A stretch of DNA of 64,000 nt from JBOGNO01 sp050747245 (lineage in GTDB: Bacteria > Acidobacteriota > Terriglobia > Acidiferrales > UBA7541), in assembly GCA_050747245.1 (NCBI GenBank), contig JBOGNO010000007.1, positions 137,832 to 201,831 of the forward strand. The letters run 5' to 3'. A model generated the notes under the pieces. That model ran no database searches and was not told the origin of the DNA. It saw only the letters and a program-made list of their open reading frames with translations. Positions 16,764-25,808 of this stretch are shown piece after piece (positions within the stretch are counted from its first letter, which is position 1; the number at the start of each line of letters is the position of its first letter). The position numbers and the translations under genes are program-made.

Positions 16764-19433
16764 TCAGCTTTTGTGGGAGTGGGTTTTGCGCTCTTGCGCA
16801 TGGGAGCCGGCGGATGCCAATCCGCCAGCGGCTGCTGCAGCCGCACCGGAATCAGATGCTGCCGGGAGAATTTTCTCGCGGATGGTCTGTGCTAGAGAAT
16901 CGAAGATTTCTGTACAAGACCGGCGTACCGCATGCTCGGCGGCTTCGACCAGTGAGGCGGTCGCCGCTTCGCCGCGCTGATCCAGATCGCGCGATGCCGT
17001 TGCCAGCCAGGACTCGCGCGCGCCACGCAATCGTTCTTCGTAGGTGGCGAGGGATTCGCCTTCCACGCGCTCCAGGCTCGTTCGCCACTCATTTTCGTAC
17101 GAACTAATTTGCGCACGAAATGACTGCATCGCGGCCGCCAGTTGTGCGGCGAATTTGCCTTGAGCATCGCCCGCGGCGCCGCGTACGCGCTCTTCGAGCC
17201 GTGTCTGAAAACGATCGAGCGTTTGCGCGGCGGAGGCTTCAAAAATCTTGCGTTTTTCCTCAGACGTTTCTTCGAGTTGGCGGGATTTCTCCGTCAACAC
17301 GGCGTTGCTGGCATCAGAAAATTTTTGGTGAAACTCGACGGAAACCGTTTCCAGCCCCTCTCGCACTCGGCCTAGGGAGTCGTGCGCCGAGAGCTCCAAC
17401 TGTTTGCGCGCGATTGCCAAAGCTTCCTCAGAAATTGCGGCAAGGCCGCCGCGAGATTCCTCAAGCTGCTTCTCGCGCTCATCGCGCACCCGTGAGCCGA
17501 ATTGTTCAGCGAGCGCTTCGGAGCGTTCATTCAGAATCTGATTCGCCTTTTGCAGGGCTTCGTCGAAGGCGGATTGTGTGGCTGCCCGAGCCTGCTGCTG
17601 CGCCGCTTCGAGCGTCCGTGAAACTGAATCGAGCGCGGCGTGCGTGGCGCGCACACCGCTCGCTTCGATTTCTTCGTTCCATTTTGCCAGCGCGACCCCG
17701 CGAGCTTCTTCGAATTCTCCGCGCAGCCGGTCTAGCGTGGCGGACATCTGCGCGTTCGCTTCCCTCAGATTCAGCTCGGATGCCTGCCGGAGGCGTTCCC
17801 GGTGGAGACGCAGACTTTCTTCGACCTGTGCTTCGCGAGCTGTGAGCTGGCGGAGCGACTCGCGGACGCGCTCAATCGCCGGCGCAATGCGGCTCTCCGT
17901 CTCTCCGGCTGCCCGCGCAACAGCCTCTTCTCGTGCTTTATCGAGCTCCGATCGGAGTCGTCCGGCGAAGTCGGCAGCCAGCGTATCACCGCGGCGGTTC
18001 AATTCAGTTGTCTGCGCGGCAAGAGTGGACTCCAGGCGACGATGGAGCTCGTTCACCGCATCCTGGCTGGCCGCTTCCAGCTGCGCAGAATACTCCGAGA
18101 TGCGATTGGCCGCCTGTTCAATTTCTGCAAGCGAGCCGTTGGCGCGATTGAGCTCTACCTCAAGCGAAGATTGCACGCCCGCGAGGCTCTGGCGGGCTTC
18201 TGTAGCCATGCGCGAGAAAGGATCACCCAGATTGCGTATCCGCTCGGACAATCGCTTCTCCGCTGTTGCTGCGGAGGCCTCAGAAGCTTCGCCGAGCCGC
18301 GCCGCCAATGGCTCGACAGCGCCATCGATGGAGGACTGCAATAGTTCGTGCCACTGCTCGCGAGCAACCGACATCTCCCGTTCAAGCGCTGTGCGCCACT
18401 CAGCCAGCACTGCCTGCTGCGGAAGTTCCGCCTGCAACGATTCTCGCCGGAGGTGTTCCGCGGCTTCCGCCATCTCGCACTCGCTCTTGAGCTTGGCTAG
18501 AAGTGTATGCGCATCGTTCGCGGCGGACTCCATTTCGCCGCGAATTACTTTGGCATGCTCGTCCAGATGTCGAAGCGCGTCCTCCACGCTACCCAACCCC
18601 GCTTCGATCCGGCGGGTAATGGCCTCACGCGTCGTTTCCTGTACTCTTTCGACGCCAGAGCTGACATGGGTCTCGATCTCTGCCGAGAGTCGGCTACTAG
18701 CGCTGGCCCGGGCGCGTTCAAACTCCTCCTTCCAGCGTTCGTAAAATGACTCCGACGTTGCCCGACGCTCTTGTTCAAATTGATCGGCGGTTTGCTGGAT
18801 TTGTTCGCCGGCACGCGCAGCCGCTTGTTCGACGATCTCAGTGGCCTGGCGCTCCAGTTGCCGGCGCAACTCAAGCAGCAGAGGACTCCCTTCGTGATGC
18901 CCGCCCGGGCCTCCGATGCCGGAAGCGTCGGTCAGCACGCGTTCCATGTAGCTGGACAATCCAGTCGGAAGCGAAATCACCGAGGCGGATTTCTCGCCAC
19001 CTGGCTCTCTAGTTCTTGCGGAGGATGATTCCGGTGCGGGAACAAAAGATATCGCATCGGCTGCGGACGTCTGCCAATCCTCCGGGGGAATGGCGACTCC
19101 CCAGATGTTCTCCGGAGTCTCCAACTCGACGCCGATTTGAAAGAGTTCTCGAAGCGTGCGCGGCTTTTGAATCCAGGCAACGCGCGCGCGCACGCAGCGC
19201 CTCCCGGATTCACTCTCGGGGTCCGCGAGCTCCAAAGTGAGCCAGGTGTTTTTGGGCAAATGGTGTTTCGAAGCGTACTTGCAGCCGTGGAGATTCAGGA
19301 CCAGAGTCGAAGTGCGCTCCTCAAACGGCTGTCCGAGCAAGTCGACGCCGCGCACTGCGAGTGAAACCGTTTCGCCTATCCGCGTGCTGCGCCTCTTTTG
19401 CTCGCCGAAAAAACCAGAAGCCGCGTGCGCCAT
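16764..19433 (-). CDS. PilZ domain protein with a very long coiled-coil body
   Basis: The product is 889 aa. Residues about 10-120 form a PilZ-like beta barrel of the acidobacterial type (KRRSTRIGETVSLAVRG, VLNLHGCKYASKHHLP, RELFQIGVELETPENIWG). The canonical c-di-GMP signature is partial: RRSTR is present but the D/NxSxxG box reads NLHGCKY, so nucleotide binding is uncertain. From about 190 to 870 it is almost uninterrupted Glu/Ala/Arg/Gln-rich helix, predicted coiled coil, with chemoreceptor-like heptads. There is no signal peptide or obvious membrane helix. It may be a cytoskeletal or scaffold protein. The strong codon bias produces long antisense ORFs, which are shadows. Confidence 0.8.
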   Translation of the reverse strand: MAHAASGFFGEQKRRSTRIGETVSLAVRGVDLLGQPFEERTSTLVLNLHGCKYASKHHLPKNTWLTLELADPESESGRRCVRARVAWIQKPRTLRELFQIGVELETPENIWGVAIPPEDWQTSAADAISFVPAPESSSARTREPGGEKSASVISLPTGLSSYMERVLTDASGIGGPGGHHEGSPLLLELRRQLERQATEIVEQAAARAGEQIQQTADQFEQERRATSESFYERWKEEFERARASASSRLSAEIETHVSSGVERVQETTREAITRRIEAGLGSVEDALRHLDEHAKVIRGEMESAANDAHTLLAKLKSECEMAEAAEHLRRESLQAELPQQAVLAEWRTALEREMSVAREQWHELLQSSIDGAVEPLAARLGEASEASAATAEKRLSERIRNLGDPFSRMATEARQSLAGVQSSLEVELNRANGSLAEIEQAANRISEYSAQLEAASQDAVNELHRRLESTLAAQTTELNRRGDTLAADFAGRLRSELDKAREEAVARAAGETESRIAPAIERVRESLRQLTAREAQVEESLRLHRERLRQASELNLREANAQMSATLDRLRGEFEEARGVALAKWNEEIEASGVRATHAALDSVSRTLEAAQQQARAATQSAFDEALQKANQILNERSEALAEQFGSRVRDEREKQLEESRGGLAAISEEALAIARKQLELSAHDSLGRVREGLETVSVEFHQKFSDASNAVLTEKSRQLEETSEEKRKIFEASAAQTLDRFQTRLEERVRGAAGDAQGKFAAQLAAAMQSFRAQISSYENEWRTSLERVEGESLATYEERLRGARESWLATASRDLDQRGEAATASLVEAAEHAVRRSCTEIFDSLAQTIREKILPAASDSGAAAAAAGGLASAGSHAQERKTHSHKS

Positions 19434-19560
19434 CCCACCTCCGCACCTGACGTGACACTGTGCCCCTGAGAGAGGTTTCTCGCGCAGAGTTTAACCACAT
19501 TCGAGCGGAAAATCCAGCGGCGGCGATTGCTGCTTTCGTCGGCACACAGATTTGCCAGAG

Positions 19561-20754
19561 CTAGAACTTCTTTTTTCTCTTTTCGACAGTGGTGTCCGCA
19601 GGTTGTTCATAAGTTTTCAGCGCTTGCAGCATGGCATTTGCTTCCCCCACATGGGGGCCGCTGGGGGCCAGCTCCAGGTACTTCTTATAAGCGTCGTCTG
19701 TTCCCGGAGGAATGATGTAGATGAGTTTTTCGCCCTGCTGCTTGGTCTCGATGCTTCCCGCCAGCGCATTGCCCAGCAGGAACCATGCATCGGCATCCTT
19801 GGGATTCATTTGGGTGGCTTTTTGAAGCGGCTCGACTGCTTCTTTCATTTTTCCAAGATTGCTCAAGACAATGCCCAGGTTCCGCCAGCAAGTTTCAGCA
19901 GTTGCAGGGCCGGTTGTCGGGTCAGCAGCGGCAGCTTTATCACAGTTGGGTCCCGCATCCGCAATCTTCCCCGCTTTGGCAAGATTGGTGGCCAGCGCGA
20001 CGTAATACTCAGGGCGCGGCTGCATATCAGCCGCTTTTTGAAACGCGTCCGCAGCGTCCTGGTAGCGGCCCGCCGATTCGTAAGCGGCGCCGAGGTTTCC
20101 GAGGACGACGGCGTGGTTCTTCGTTTCCTTTTCGTTGACGAGTTGTTCCGCCGCAGAGAATTCGGTGATGGCCGTGTCGTAGTCTGCCTTCATCTTGTCC
20201 TGCAGAGGGCCGCGCTGATCCGCGGGTGTTGAGGCTATCTGTTTTTTGTTGGCCGCGGCATCATCCATGGCTGCAAGGCCTGCCTTGAAATGTTCGCTCA
20301 TGGTCGTGAATTTCGCGGTCGCTTCCTCTTCTTTTTTCTCAGCTTCGCCGGTATTAAGGCCTTGTTTGGCGGCAATTACTTTCAAATTGATGTTGAGTTC
20401 GTTGTCGCCGACATCAAAGCGGTCTTTTTCCGTGTAGGCGATCTGTTCGTTTTTGATGGCAATGTCGTACACGCCGGGCTGGAGGCCGATGGCGCTGAAG
20501 CGGCCGTTCTTGTCGGTGGTCACAGAGGTGGTCATGCCGTGAGTTTCCTTTGTGGTTTGGGAGCCGGCAGTCCCTACCGTATCCGACTTGGTTTGGACGG
20601 CGCTGAATGTGATCGTTATCGTGACGGCAGCCCAGGGCTTGCCGTCCGTGCCCCACAACGTGCCGGTCACGCGGGCAGCGCCCTGCGCCCATGCCAGGGC
20701 GGCAAAAATCATCCCCAAAGCCAACGTGCATGCCATTTTGTTTTGTAGCTTCAT
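19561..20754 (-). CDS. Secreted TPR protein with carboxypeptidase-regulatory-like domain
   Basis: ATG 20754 was chosen (397 aa). GGGGAGG lies 10 nt upstream and a signal peptide follows (MACTLALGMIFAALAWAQGA). Residues about 30-130 look like a transthyretin-like carboxypeptidase regulatory domain (VTGTLWGTDGKPWAAVTITI, DKNGRFSAIGLQPGVYDIAI). The rest holds several TPRs (HAVVLGNLGAAYESAGRYQD, WRNLGIVLSNLGKMKEAVEP, ADAWFLLGNALAG) and ends KKRKKKF-like. It is probably a periplasmic scaffold. Upstream lies a 980-bp non-coding region with short direct repeats. Confidence 0.8.
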   Translation of the reverse strand: MKLQNKMACTLALGMIFAALAWAQGAARVTGTLWGTDGKPWAAVTITITFSAVQTKSDTVGTAGSQTTKETHGMTTSVTTDKNGRFSAIGLQPGVYDIAIKNEQIAYTEKDRFDVGDNELNINLKVIAAKQGLNTGEAEKKEEEATAKFTTMSEHFKAGLAAMDDAAANKKQIASTPADQRGPLQDKMKADYDTAITEFSAAEQLVNEKETKNHAVVLGNLGAAYESAGRYQDAADAFQKAADMQPRPEYYVALATNLAKAGKIADAGPNCDKAAAADPTTGPATAETCWRNLGIVLSNLGKMKEAVEPLQKATQMNPKDADAWFLLGNALAGSIETKQQGEKLIYIIPPGTDDAYKKYLELAPSGPHVGEANAMLQALKTYEQPADTTVEKRKKKF

Positions 20755-20881
20755 ACAGGCTGCCTCCCCCACTTCGTAGGTTGGATTATTAACTCGCAAG
20801 GGGCATCCTGTAAAGGCGTTGTCGAGCGATTTTGTCGGGGGCGGCGGAGGGTTCCAGTACCCATTTTGAAAATGACGTTTT

Positions 20882-20960
20882 TGTGGCGATTGATTTTTTG
20901 GATGTGGTTTGTATTGAGTGTTTTGCAAAAAAATCAATATTTTGGTGTGGCGATTGATTT
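20882..20960. repeat. Exact 15-bp direct repeat pair
   Basis: TGTGGCGATTGATTT occurs at 20882-20896 and again at 20946-20960, 64 bp apart, in an AT-rich patch about 130-200 bp upstream of the TPR-gene start. It could be a paired regulator site; nothing else supports that. Confidence 0.6.
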
Positions 20961-21035
20961 CTGACATTTTGCTGCCGGGGATTGGCCACAGAGATCACAG
21001 AGTCACGGAGATTTGGAGGCGGGCAAAACATGTGT

Positions 21036-21119
21036 TGTGTCTCGATTAGAATTCGCTCCGAGTGTTTGTTTTCAATGGTTTAGGCCCAGTCTTGTTTCGT
21101 GATGTGTCTCGATTAGAAT
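21036..21119. repeat. Exact 17-bp direct repeat pair
   Basis: TGTGTCTCGATTAGAAT occurs at 21036-21052 and at 21103-21119, 67 bp apart. The similar spacing of this pair and the 15-bp pair (64 bp) is notable. Function unknown. Confidence 0.6.
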
Positions 21120-21733
21120 CCCCCCGTCTCCCAAGAGGCTGAAAGGCGGCGGGTTCTCACCCCGCCCCGTTAAACTGTTCAAATTCAAAGGGTTAATGTT
21201 ACCATAGATTAAACTAAAAAGCAAGTACCGGGACTACGAATTTTGGGAGCAGTAATTTTCTCTGCCAAAGGAGAAGCCTAGAGCCGACGGGGCGTGCTAG
21301 ACGAACGTGCCGCTTCGCAAGATTGGATGGAGCGGGATTAGGCTGGCGTGAAGCTGCTGCCGGAGCAAGCTGACTATCGAACGCCTCGCGGACAGCTGAT
21401 TGTGAATACCTAGACTTAGATGCTGCCACGAATCGGGCCTACCATTTCAGGTCGCTGTTCCAGCTTCTACCTGTGATATCCGAAGCGTATTGTCGTTCGT
21501 TGCATGATAGTTTGAACCCAACCTGACGGACAAGGTCAATCAGTCTCTACTTTTCTTACAGGCGCTTCTGTGGCGTGCCGCGTCGTGAGCAAAACCCAAC
21601 TTCCGGATAGGCGACTATCGACCCAGAGCGCATGGCGATGCTTCCCGGAACGCCGTTTCTGGATCGCGCGACGAAAGCGCTGGAGGGCCCCCGGACCACA
21701 TTCGCACTTACGACCAACCGGTCGGAATGAGAA

Positions 21734-22234
21734 TCACTTCTTCTCCTGCGATTTCGGTTCGTTCGCTGGGTAGAAATACCGCGTGTCGGTCGGACCATAG
21801 CCAGAAATTTCGACGATGACGGGTTCGGTGTCAGTCTGGGCAAAATGATTGTCGCCGCCCGGTTCTGAGTACACGCTGCCCGGCGGGAGCGTCTTTAACA
21901 ACTTCGCATCGAAATGCTTGCCGTAGCCCAGATGCCACTCACCGGAGACGACAGTCGCAATCCGATCATCGCGGTGTGAGTGTGCTTGGATTGTGGTGTG
22001 AGCGGGAACGAACAACAAGATCGTGTAGAAACCCACTTTGGAAGGATCCCCGAAGACAACTTTTGTATGAACCCCCGGAAGACCAGAACTCCCAATCTGG
22101 TTGCTGTCGAGTGCACTGTTCTGGATTTCCGAAGGTGTCATACGCATCTCGGGAAGGGATTGAGCAGTTGCCGCAGAAGCAGCGACGAGAGACAACGCGG
22201 ACGTAGCCACCTTGAACATGAATCTGTTGAACAT
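21734..22234 (-). CDS. Secreted cupin-domain protein
   Basis: The 166-aa product begins with a signal peptide (FKVATSALSLVAASAATAQS). A single cupin barrel spans about 75-150: the first motif is AHTTIQAHSHRDDRIATVVSGE, with two His and an acidic position, and the second is LPPGSVYSEPGGDNHFAQT. This resembles small metal-binding cupins of unknown substrate. It ends the transcript that starts with the alpha/beta-hydrolase gene 16 nt upstream, so the two may act on the same compound. Confidence 0.8.
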   Translation of the reverse strand: MFNRFMFKVATSALSLVAASAATAQSLPEMRMTPSEIQNSALDSNQIGSSGLPGVHTKVVFGDPSKVGFYTILLFVPAHTTIQAHSHRDDRIATVVSGEWHLGYGKHFDAKLLKTLPPGSVYSEPGGDNHFAQTDTEPVIVEISGYGPTDTRYFYPANEPKSQEKK

Positions 22235-22250
22235 GGAGCACCTCTCTTCT

Positions 22251-23177
22251 TTACAGGAATTTCACTAGTGCGTCGGTCGTCTGCTTAGGTTGCTCCTCAA
22301 GTATCCAGTGGCCCGAGTTCTTCACGATCACAACCGTTACATCCGTCGCGACCAATTTCATTTGTGCCGCCAGCGGTTCCCCCAACGACTTGTCGCCACC
22401 GATTGACAACACGGGCATGGTCAGTTTGATCTGTGACATTTGTGCGAAATCCTTGGCGGCCTGCGGCCACGAAACAAAATACTCCCAGGACGCACGCATG
22501 CGTCCCGGACGCGAATAGGCTGCGAGATAAGCTTTGCGATCCGCCTCGGGAATCGAATGATTCTTGTCGGCGGCCAGGTCGTTCCAGAAATAAGCGAAAT
22601 AAATATCCTCGCGGCCTTTCACCAGCGCTTCCGCCGTCGGCCCGTTGAACCGGAAGTGCCAGTAATTCGGGTCATTGTAAATCGGTTCCCAGCCCTGCAC
22701 GCCCGGCAGAAATGCATCCATCACCACCAACTTTTCCACTTCGGATGGAAACTGCGCCGCGTAAGCGTACGCCACCATCAGCCCGATGTCGTGCCCGACC
22801 ACTCGCGCCTTCGTAACGCCCAACGAACGCACAAGGTCGTGAATTTGAATCGCCGCCGTCTTCATGCCCATTTCACCACTTGGAATTGACGAATCTCCAA
22901 TCCCCGGAAGGTCTGGCGCGATCACTGTAAATTTCTCGCCTAGGACCGGCAGGATCGGATTCCACATTCGGGAAGTTTCCGCGAACCCATGCAAGAGGAC
23001 CACGGTAGGTCCCGATCCGCCAATCGTGTAGTGAATCTTCGCTCCGTCGATGTCGGCGTCCCGCGAAACAAATTCCTTCTTCGCCGTTTGGGCGCCCGCG
23101 GTCCTAGCCACCGCTGGGAGAATCGCTACGATGCAAATCAAGCAGACAATTTTAAGAATCGAAAATTGCCGTTTCAT
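22251..23177 (-). CDS. Secreted alpha/beta hydrolase (epoxide hydrolase / haloalkane dehalogenase-like)
   Basis: ATG 23177 was chosen (308 aa), with GGGAGG 6 nt upstream and a signal peptide (IVCLICIVAILPAVARTAGAQ). The fold is clear: oxyanion HGF in VVLLHGFAETSRMWNP, nucleophile elbow VVGHDIGLMVAYAYA with Asp in the nucleophile position, acid-loop LSIGGDKSLGEPL, and catalytic His in KNSGHWILEEQP. An Asp nucleophile points to epoxide hydrolase or dehalogenase chemistry rather than an esterase. Export is unusual for this family. It is followed by the cupin gene in an apparent two-gene operon. Confidence 0.85.
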   Translation of the reverse strand: MKRQFSILKIVCLICIVAILPAVARTAGAQTAKKEFVSRDADIDGAKIHYTIGGSGPTVVLLHGFAETSRMWNPILPVLGEKFTVIAPDLPGIGDSSIPSGEMGMKTAAIQIHDLVRSLGVTKARVVGHDIGLMVAYAYAAQFPSEVEKLVVMDAFLPGVQGWEPIYNDPNYWHFRFNGPTAEALVKGREDIYFAYFWNDLAADKNHSIPEADRKAYLAAYSRPGRMRASWEYFVSWPQAAKDFAQMSQIKLTMPVLSIGGDKSLGEPLAAQMKLVATDVTVVIVKNSGHWILEEQPKQTTDALVKFL

Positions 23178-23377
23178 GTAGGCCTCCCAAACCGCTTCAA
23201 TTCCTTCTGTGGTGCTAGGGATTAGCTCCGTCACCAACCCTCGATTGATCCTACAGATCGCTCCCAAGAAGCGGGCTGGCTCAACCGCGCACGAATTGTA
23301 TCTGAAAAAATTAAAGGGGTGTTGTCACAAAGCGAAAATCACGTGCAAGCACATCAGAAAGCTAAGTCGCCGAAGAA

Positions 23378-23578
23378 CTAGGGAGTTTTGGGTGGGGGAG
23401 AGACAAGTTGCTTGGCGCGGACGGCGAGGGCCGGGAAGCGCGGGTCGGAGCGAAGCAGGTTGAAAGACGGGTCAGCGGTGACCAACTGAACATCGTCAGG
23501 GCGGGGGGCCGTCGTCGAAACAGAGTTGGAAATGGGTGATGGCTTCGCCGCGACCCCCTTTCTGTTCGCCAACGACAT
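23378..23578 (-). pseudogene. Possible fragment of a TPR/kinase-type protein C-terminus
   Basis: A 66-codon minus-strand frame (ATG 23578) ends with SFNLLRSDPRFPALAVRAKQ. The LRSDPRF phrase is a common C-terminal ending of TPR-containing kinases and adenylate-cyclase-like proteins. No upstream domain remains in frame, because queC occupies that DNA in another frame. It looks like a relic of a larger gene, but chance is possible. The flanking 23178-23377 holds nothing identifiable. Confidence 0.3.
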
Positions 23579-23580
23579 GT

Positions 23581-24285
23581 TCAAGACGTGGTCTTGGAGG
23601 CGGGAGCGTAAGGGATGGGATCGGGGAAGCCGGCTTCGGCGAAGGCGCGGAGGCGCAAACGGCAACTGTCGCAAGAACCGCAAGCGAGATCTTCGGATTG
23701 ATAGCACGACCAGGTCAGCGCGAGCGGAGCGCTGAGTTCGTTTCCACGCCGCACAATTTCGCGTTTGCGCACGGCGATGACAGGCGTGCAAATTTCGATT
23801 TTGGTTTCCGGGCGCGTGCCCACGCGCACAAGCTCTTCGAAGATGCGGTAATACTCCGGCCGGCAATCGGGATAGCCGGAACTATCTTCCTCCACGGCGC
23901 CGATGAAGATTGCAGTCGCTCCAATCACTTCGGCCCAACTTACGGCAGCGGAGAGAAAATGCGCGTTGCGGAAGGGCACATACGTGACGGGGATTCCGGA
24001 CGAAGCGATGGGCGCGCCCGGCCCGCTTTCGGGAACGGCGATACGCGCATCGGTCAGCGCCGAGCCGCCAATTTGGGCGAGTGAATCGAGGCGAATCACG
24101 AGGCGTTCGCGAACGGCATAGAAGTGCGCGATTTCTTCGAATGCGCGGCGCTCGCGTTTTTCGGTGCGCTGTCCGTAGCTCGCGTGAAGCAGCGCGAGCG
24201 TGTGGGTTTGCTTCGCGATGGCGGCGGTGACGCAGGAATCCATGCCGCCGCTCAAGAGAACTACCGCTTTGGGTTTTGGCTGCAT
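23581..24285 (-). CDS. queC: 7-cyano-7-deazaguanine (preQ0) synthase QueC
   Basis: The product is 234 aa from ATG 24285; the frame continues upstream, but the conserved N-terminus begins at KAVVLLSGGMDSCVTAA. The PP-loop SGGMDS binds ATP, and the C-terminal zinc site is seen in TWSCYQSEDLACGSCDSC. The enzyme turns 7-carboxy-7-deazaguanine into preQ0 with ATP and ammonia, a step of queuosine synthesis. It lies downstream of queE and queD on the same strand. Length and motifs match the family well. Confidence 0.93.
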   Translation of the reverse strand: MQPKPKAVVLLSGGMDSCVTAAIAKQTHTLALLHASYGQRTEKRERRAFEEIAHFYAVRERLVIRLDSLAQIGGSALTDARIAVPESGPGAPIASSGIPVTYVPFRNAHFLSAAVSWAEVIGATAIFIGAVEEDSSGYPDCRPEYYRIFEELVRVGTRPETKIEICTPVIAVRKREIVRRGNELSAPLALTWSCYQSEDLACGSCDSCRLRLRAFAEAGFPDPIPYAPASKTTS

Positions 24286-24509
24286 CGGCAGTGCATACAG
24301 GTTATCCGGCTTTGTCGAGAACCTTGCAAGAGATTTGATGCAAATCGAGATGTCCGTCGTTCCGGCGCCGAGATCCGTTCGGCCCTCCTCAAAGCGCGCG
24401 ATTTTCACGCGACGCAGAGTGGAAGGCGTGAAAATCGCGCTGCTCAGGCCTCAGGATGACACGCGGAGATGCCAGGGACCAGGGGTCGTCTCCAACAACC
24501 GGATTGCCT

Positions 24510-25178
24510 CTAAACTCCCTTCATTGCGGGATCCCAAATAAATTTGTGCAGTTGCAAACCGAGGCGCACGGGAATTCCTTCCGCGAGAATCCATTCGGCC
24601 AACTCGCGGGGTTCGAGGGCCGGCCAAGTGCCCGCGGGATCGGGAAAAACGGGAGAGAAGATAATGTGGCCGATGAGGGCGAGCAGATTGTGTTCGCTCA
24701 TGAAATTGCAGGCGAATTCGAAGTCGCGGCGGGAGGCGATGACGAACTTGATTTCGTCTTTTTTGCTGAGTGCCGAAAGATTCTTGTCAGCGAATGTTCC
24801 GCACTCGCCGGAGTCCGGGCATTTTACGTCTACGATTTTTACGACTTCGGGCGGGAGGACTCCGATGAAACTTTCGCCGCTGGTTTCAATCAAGGTAGTG
24901 AAACCATCTTCGAGGAGGCGGCGCGCGAGTTGAGGCGTTTCCGGCTGAAGAAGCGGCTCGCCTCCGGTAATTTCCGCGAGGCGAATCGAGGACCCGGCCA
25001 GGCGCTCGACTTCCGCGAGGATTTCGTCGAGCGAATATTTCGAACCACCATGAAACGCATAAGCAGTATCGCACCAGGTGCAGCGAAGATTGCAGCCGGT
25101 GAGGCGGATGAAGATGCACGGACGACCGGCGAAGGTGCTCTCGCCCTGAATCGATTTGAATATTTCGGTGAGGATCAT
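24510..25178 (-). CDS. queE: 7-carboxy-7-deazaguanine synthase QueE
   Basis: The 222-aa radical SAM protein has IFKSIQGESTFAGRPCIFIR and the cluster motif TGCNLRCTWCDTAYAF (CX3CX2C), then the SAM-binding EITGGEPLLQ. It converts 6-carboxytetrahydropterin to 7-carboxy-7-deazaguanine. The usual DVKCP-SGE block is present (VDVKCPDSGECG). It follows the small membrane protein gene by 9 nt and precedes queC. Confidence 0.94.
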   Translation of the reverse strand: MILTEIFKSIQGESTFAGRPCIFIRLTGCNLRCTWCDTAYAFHGGSKYSLDEILAEVERLAGSSIRLAEITGGEPLLQPETPQLARRLLEDGFTTLIETSGESFIGVLPPEVVKIVDVKCPDSGECGTFADKNLSALSKKDEIKFVIASRRDFEFACNFMSEHNLLALIGHIIFSPVFPDPAGTWPALEPRELAEWILAEGIPVRLGLQLHKFIWDPAMKGV

Positions 25179-25187
25179 CGGAATAGA

Positions 25188-25370
25188 TTACGAATTCTGT
25201 TTCCGCGCCGGAGATTGCTCGCGGCGGCGGACATAAAAAATCGCTGCCAGGGCGAGCGCCAATTCGCCGAGCGTGATGGGAAGCGCGACGCGCAGCCCCC
25301 AGCCAAGCAGCATCCAGAAAAACGAAACCACAAACGCGGGGATGCCGATGATTAGATACGCTCGATTCAT
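25188..25370 (-). CDS. Small two-helix membrane protein within the que operon
   Basis: The 60-aa product has two predicted transmembrane helices (YLIIGIPAFVVSFFWMLLGW and a second from about 28 to 47) and a basic C-terminus (RRREQSPARK). It lies 6 nt after queD and 9 nt before queE, so it is translated in the operon. I do not recognise the family. It may be a passenger or a small subunit of an undescribed transporter. Confidence 0.6.
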   Translation of the reverse strand: MNRAYLIIGIPAFVVSFFWMLLGWGLRVALPITLGELALALAAIFYVRRREQSPARKQNS

Positions 25371-25376
25371 GGGCGT

Positions 25377-25751
25377 TCAGGGACGATAGGTGGCCGCCGT
25401 GGTATCCGTTTCCCAAACGGTGATGCTCGAAATTGCAGGGGCGCCCTTAGCTATCGGAAGCTGCCCGGAGATTCCGTCGTAGATGTGCCGGGCGATATTT
25501 TCCGCGGAAGGATTGATTTTATCGAAGGGCGCCATCTCATTGAGAAACTGGTGATCGAGGGTTTGAATCACGCTCTGGATGACTTTTTTCAGATGGACAA
25601 AATCATAGAGGAGGCCGATGGAATCGAGGCCGGGGCCTCCGAGAGTGACACGGACGCGGTAATTGTGGCCGTGAGTGTTCTCGCATTTACCCTTGTAGCC
25701 GCGGAGCGCGTGTCCCGCGCAGAAGGTTTCGTCGACGCTGATTTCGTACAT
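25377..25751 (-). CDS. queD: 6-carboxy-5,6,7,8-tetrahydropterin synthase QueD
   Basis: The 124-aa product has the zinc ligands in ETFCAGHAL and the HGHNYRV box, and the catalytic Cys in KGKCENTHGHNYRV. The C-terminal acid appears in SSITVWETDT. It makes 6-carboxytetrahydropterin from dihydroneopterin triphosphate, the first committed step to preQ0. The folE partner is not in the window. Confidence 0.93.
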   Translation of the reverse strand: MYEISVDETFCAGHALRGYKGKCENTHGHNYRVRVTLGGPGLDSIGLLYDFVHLKKVIQSVIQTLDHQFLNEMAPFDKINPSAENIARHIYDGISGQLPIAKGAPAISSITVWETDTTAATYRP

Positions 25752-25808
25752 GGGCTCCCATTCGAAGGAAGTTGCGCTTGCGGCCCCTTCGCGCTTCGCT
25801 CGCGCGAT

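Larger units (their letters stand above)
20755..21733. other. 980-bp non-coding region with paired direct repeats
   Basis: This long stretch holds no supported gene. It contains two pairs of exact direct repeats (listed separately), a CACAGAGATCACAGAGTCACGGAG-like low-complexity motif near 20989, and a GC hairpin at 21150-21172 (GGCGGG and CCCGCC arms). Base composition varies sharply: AT-rich at 20870-20970, GC-rich at 21120-21170. The short ORFs on both strands lack family features. It looks like decayed or regulatory DNA. Confidence 0.5.

Noticed and set aside
17578..18744. 388-aa plus-strand ORF
   Set aside because: It is an antisense shadow of the PilZ/coiled-coil gene; Ser/Arg/Ala-rich without any domain.
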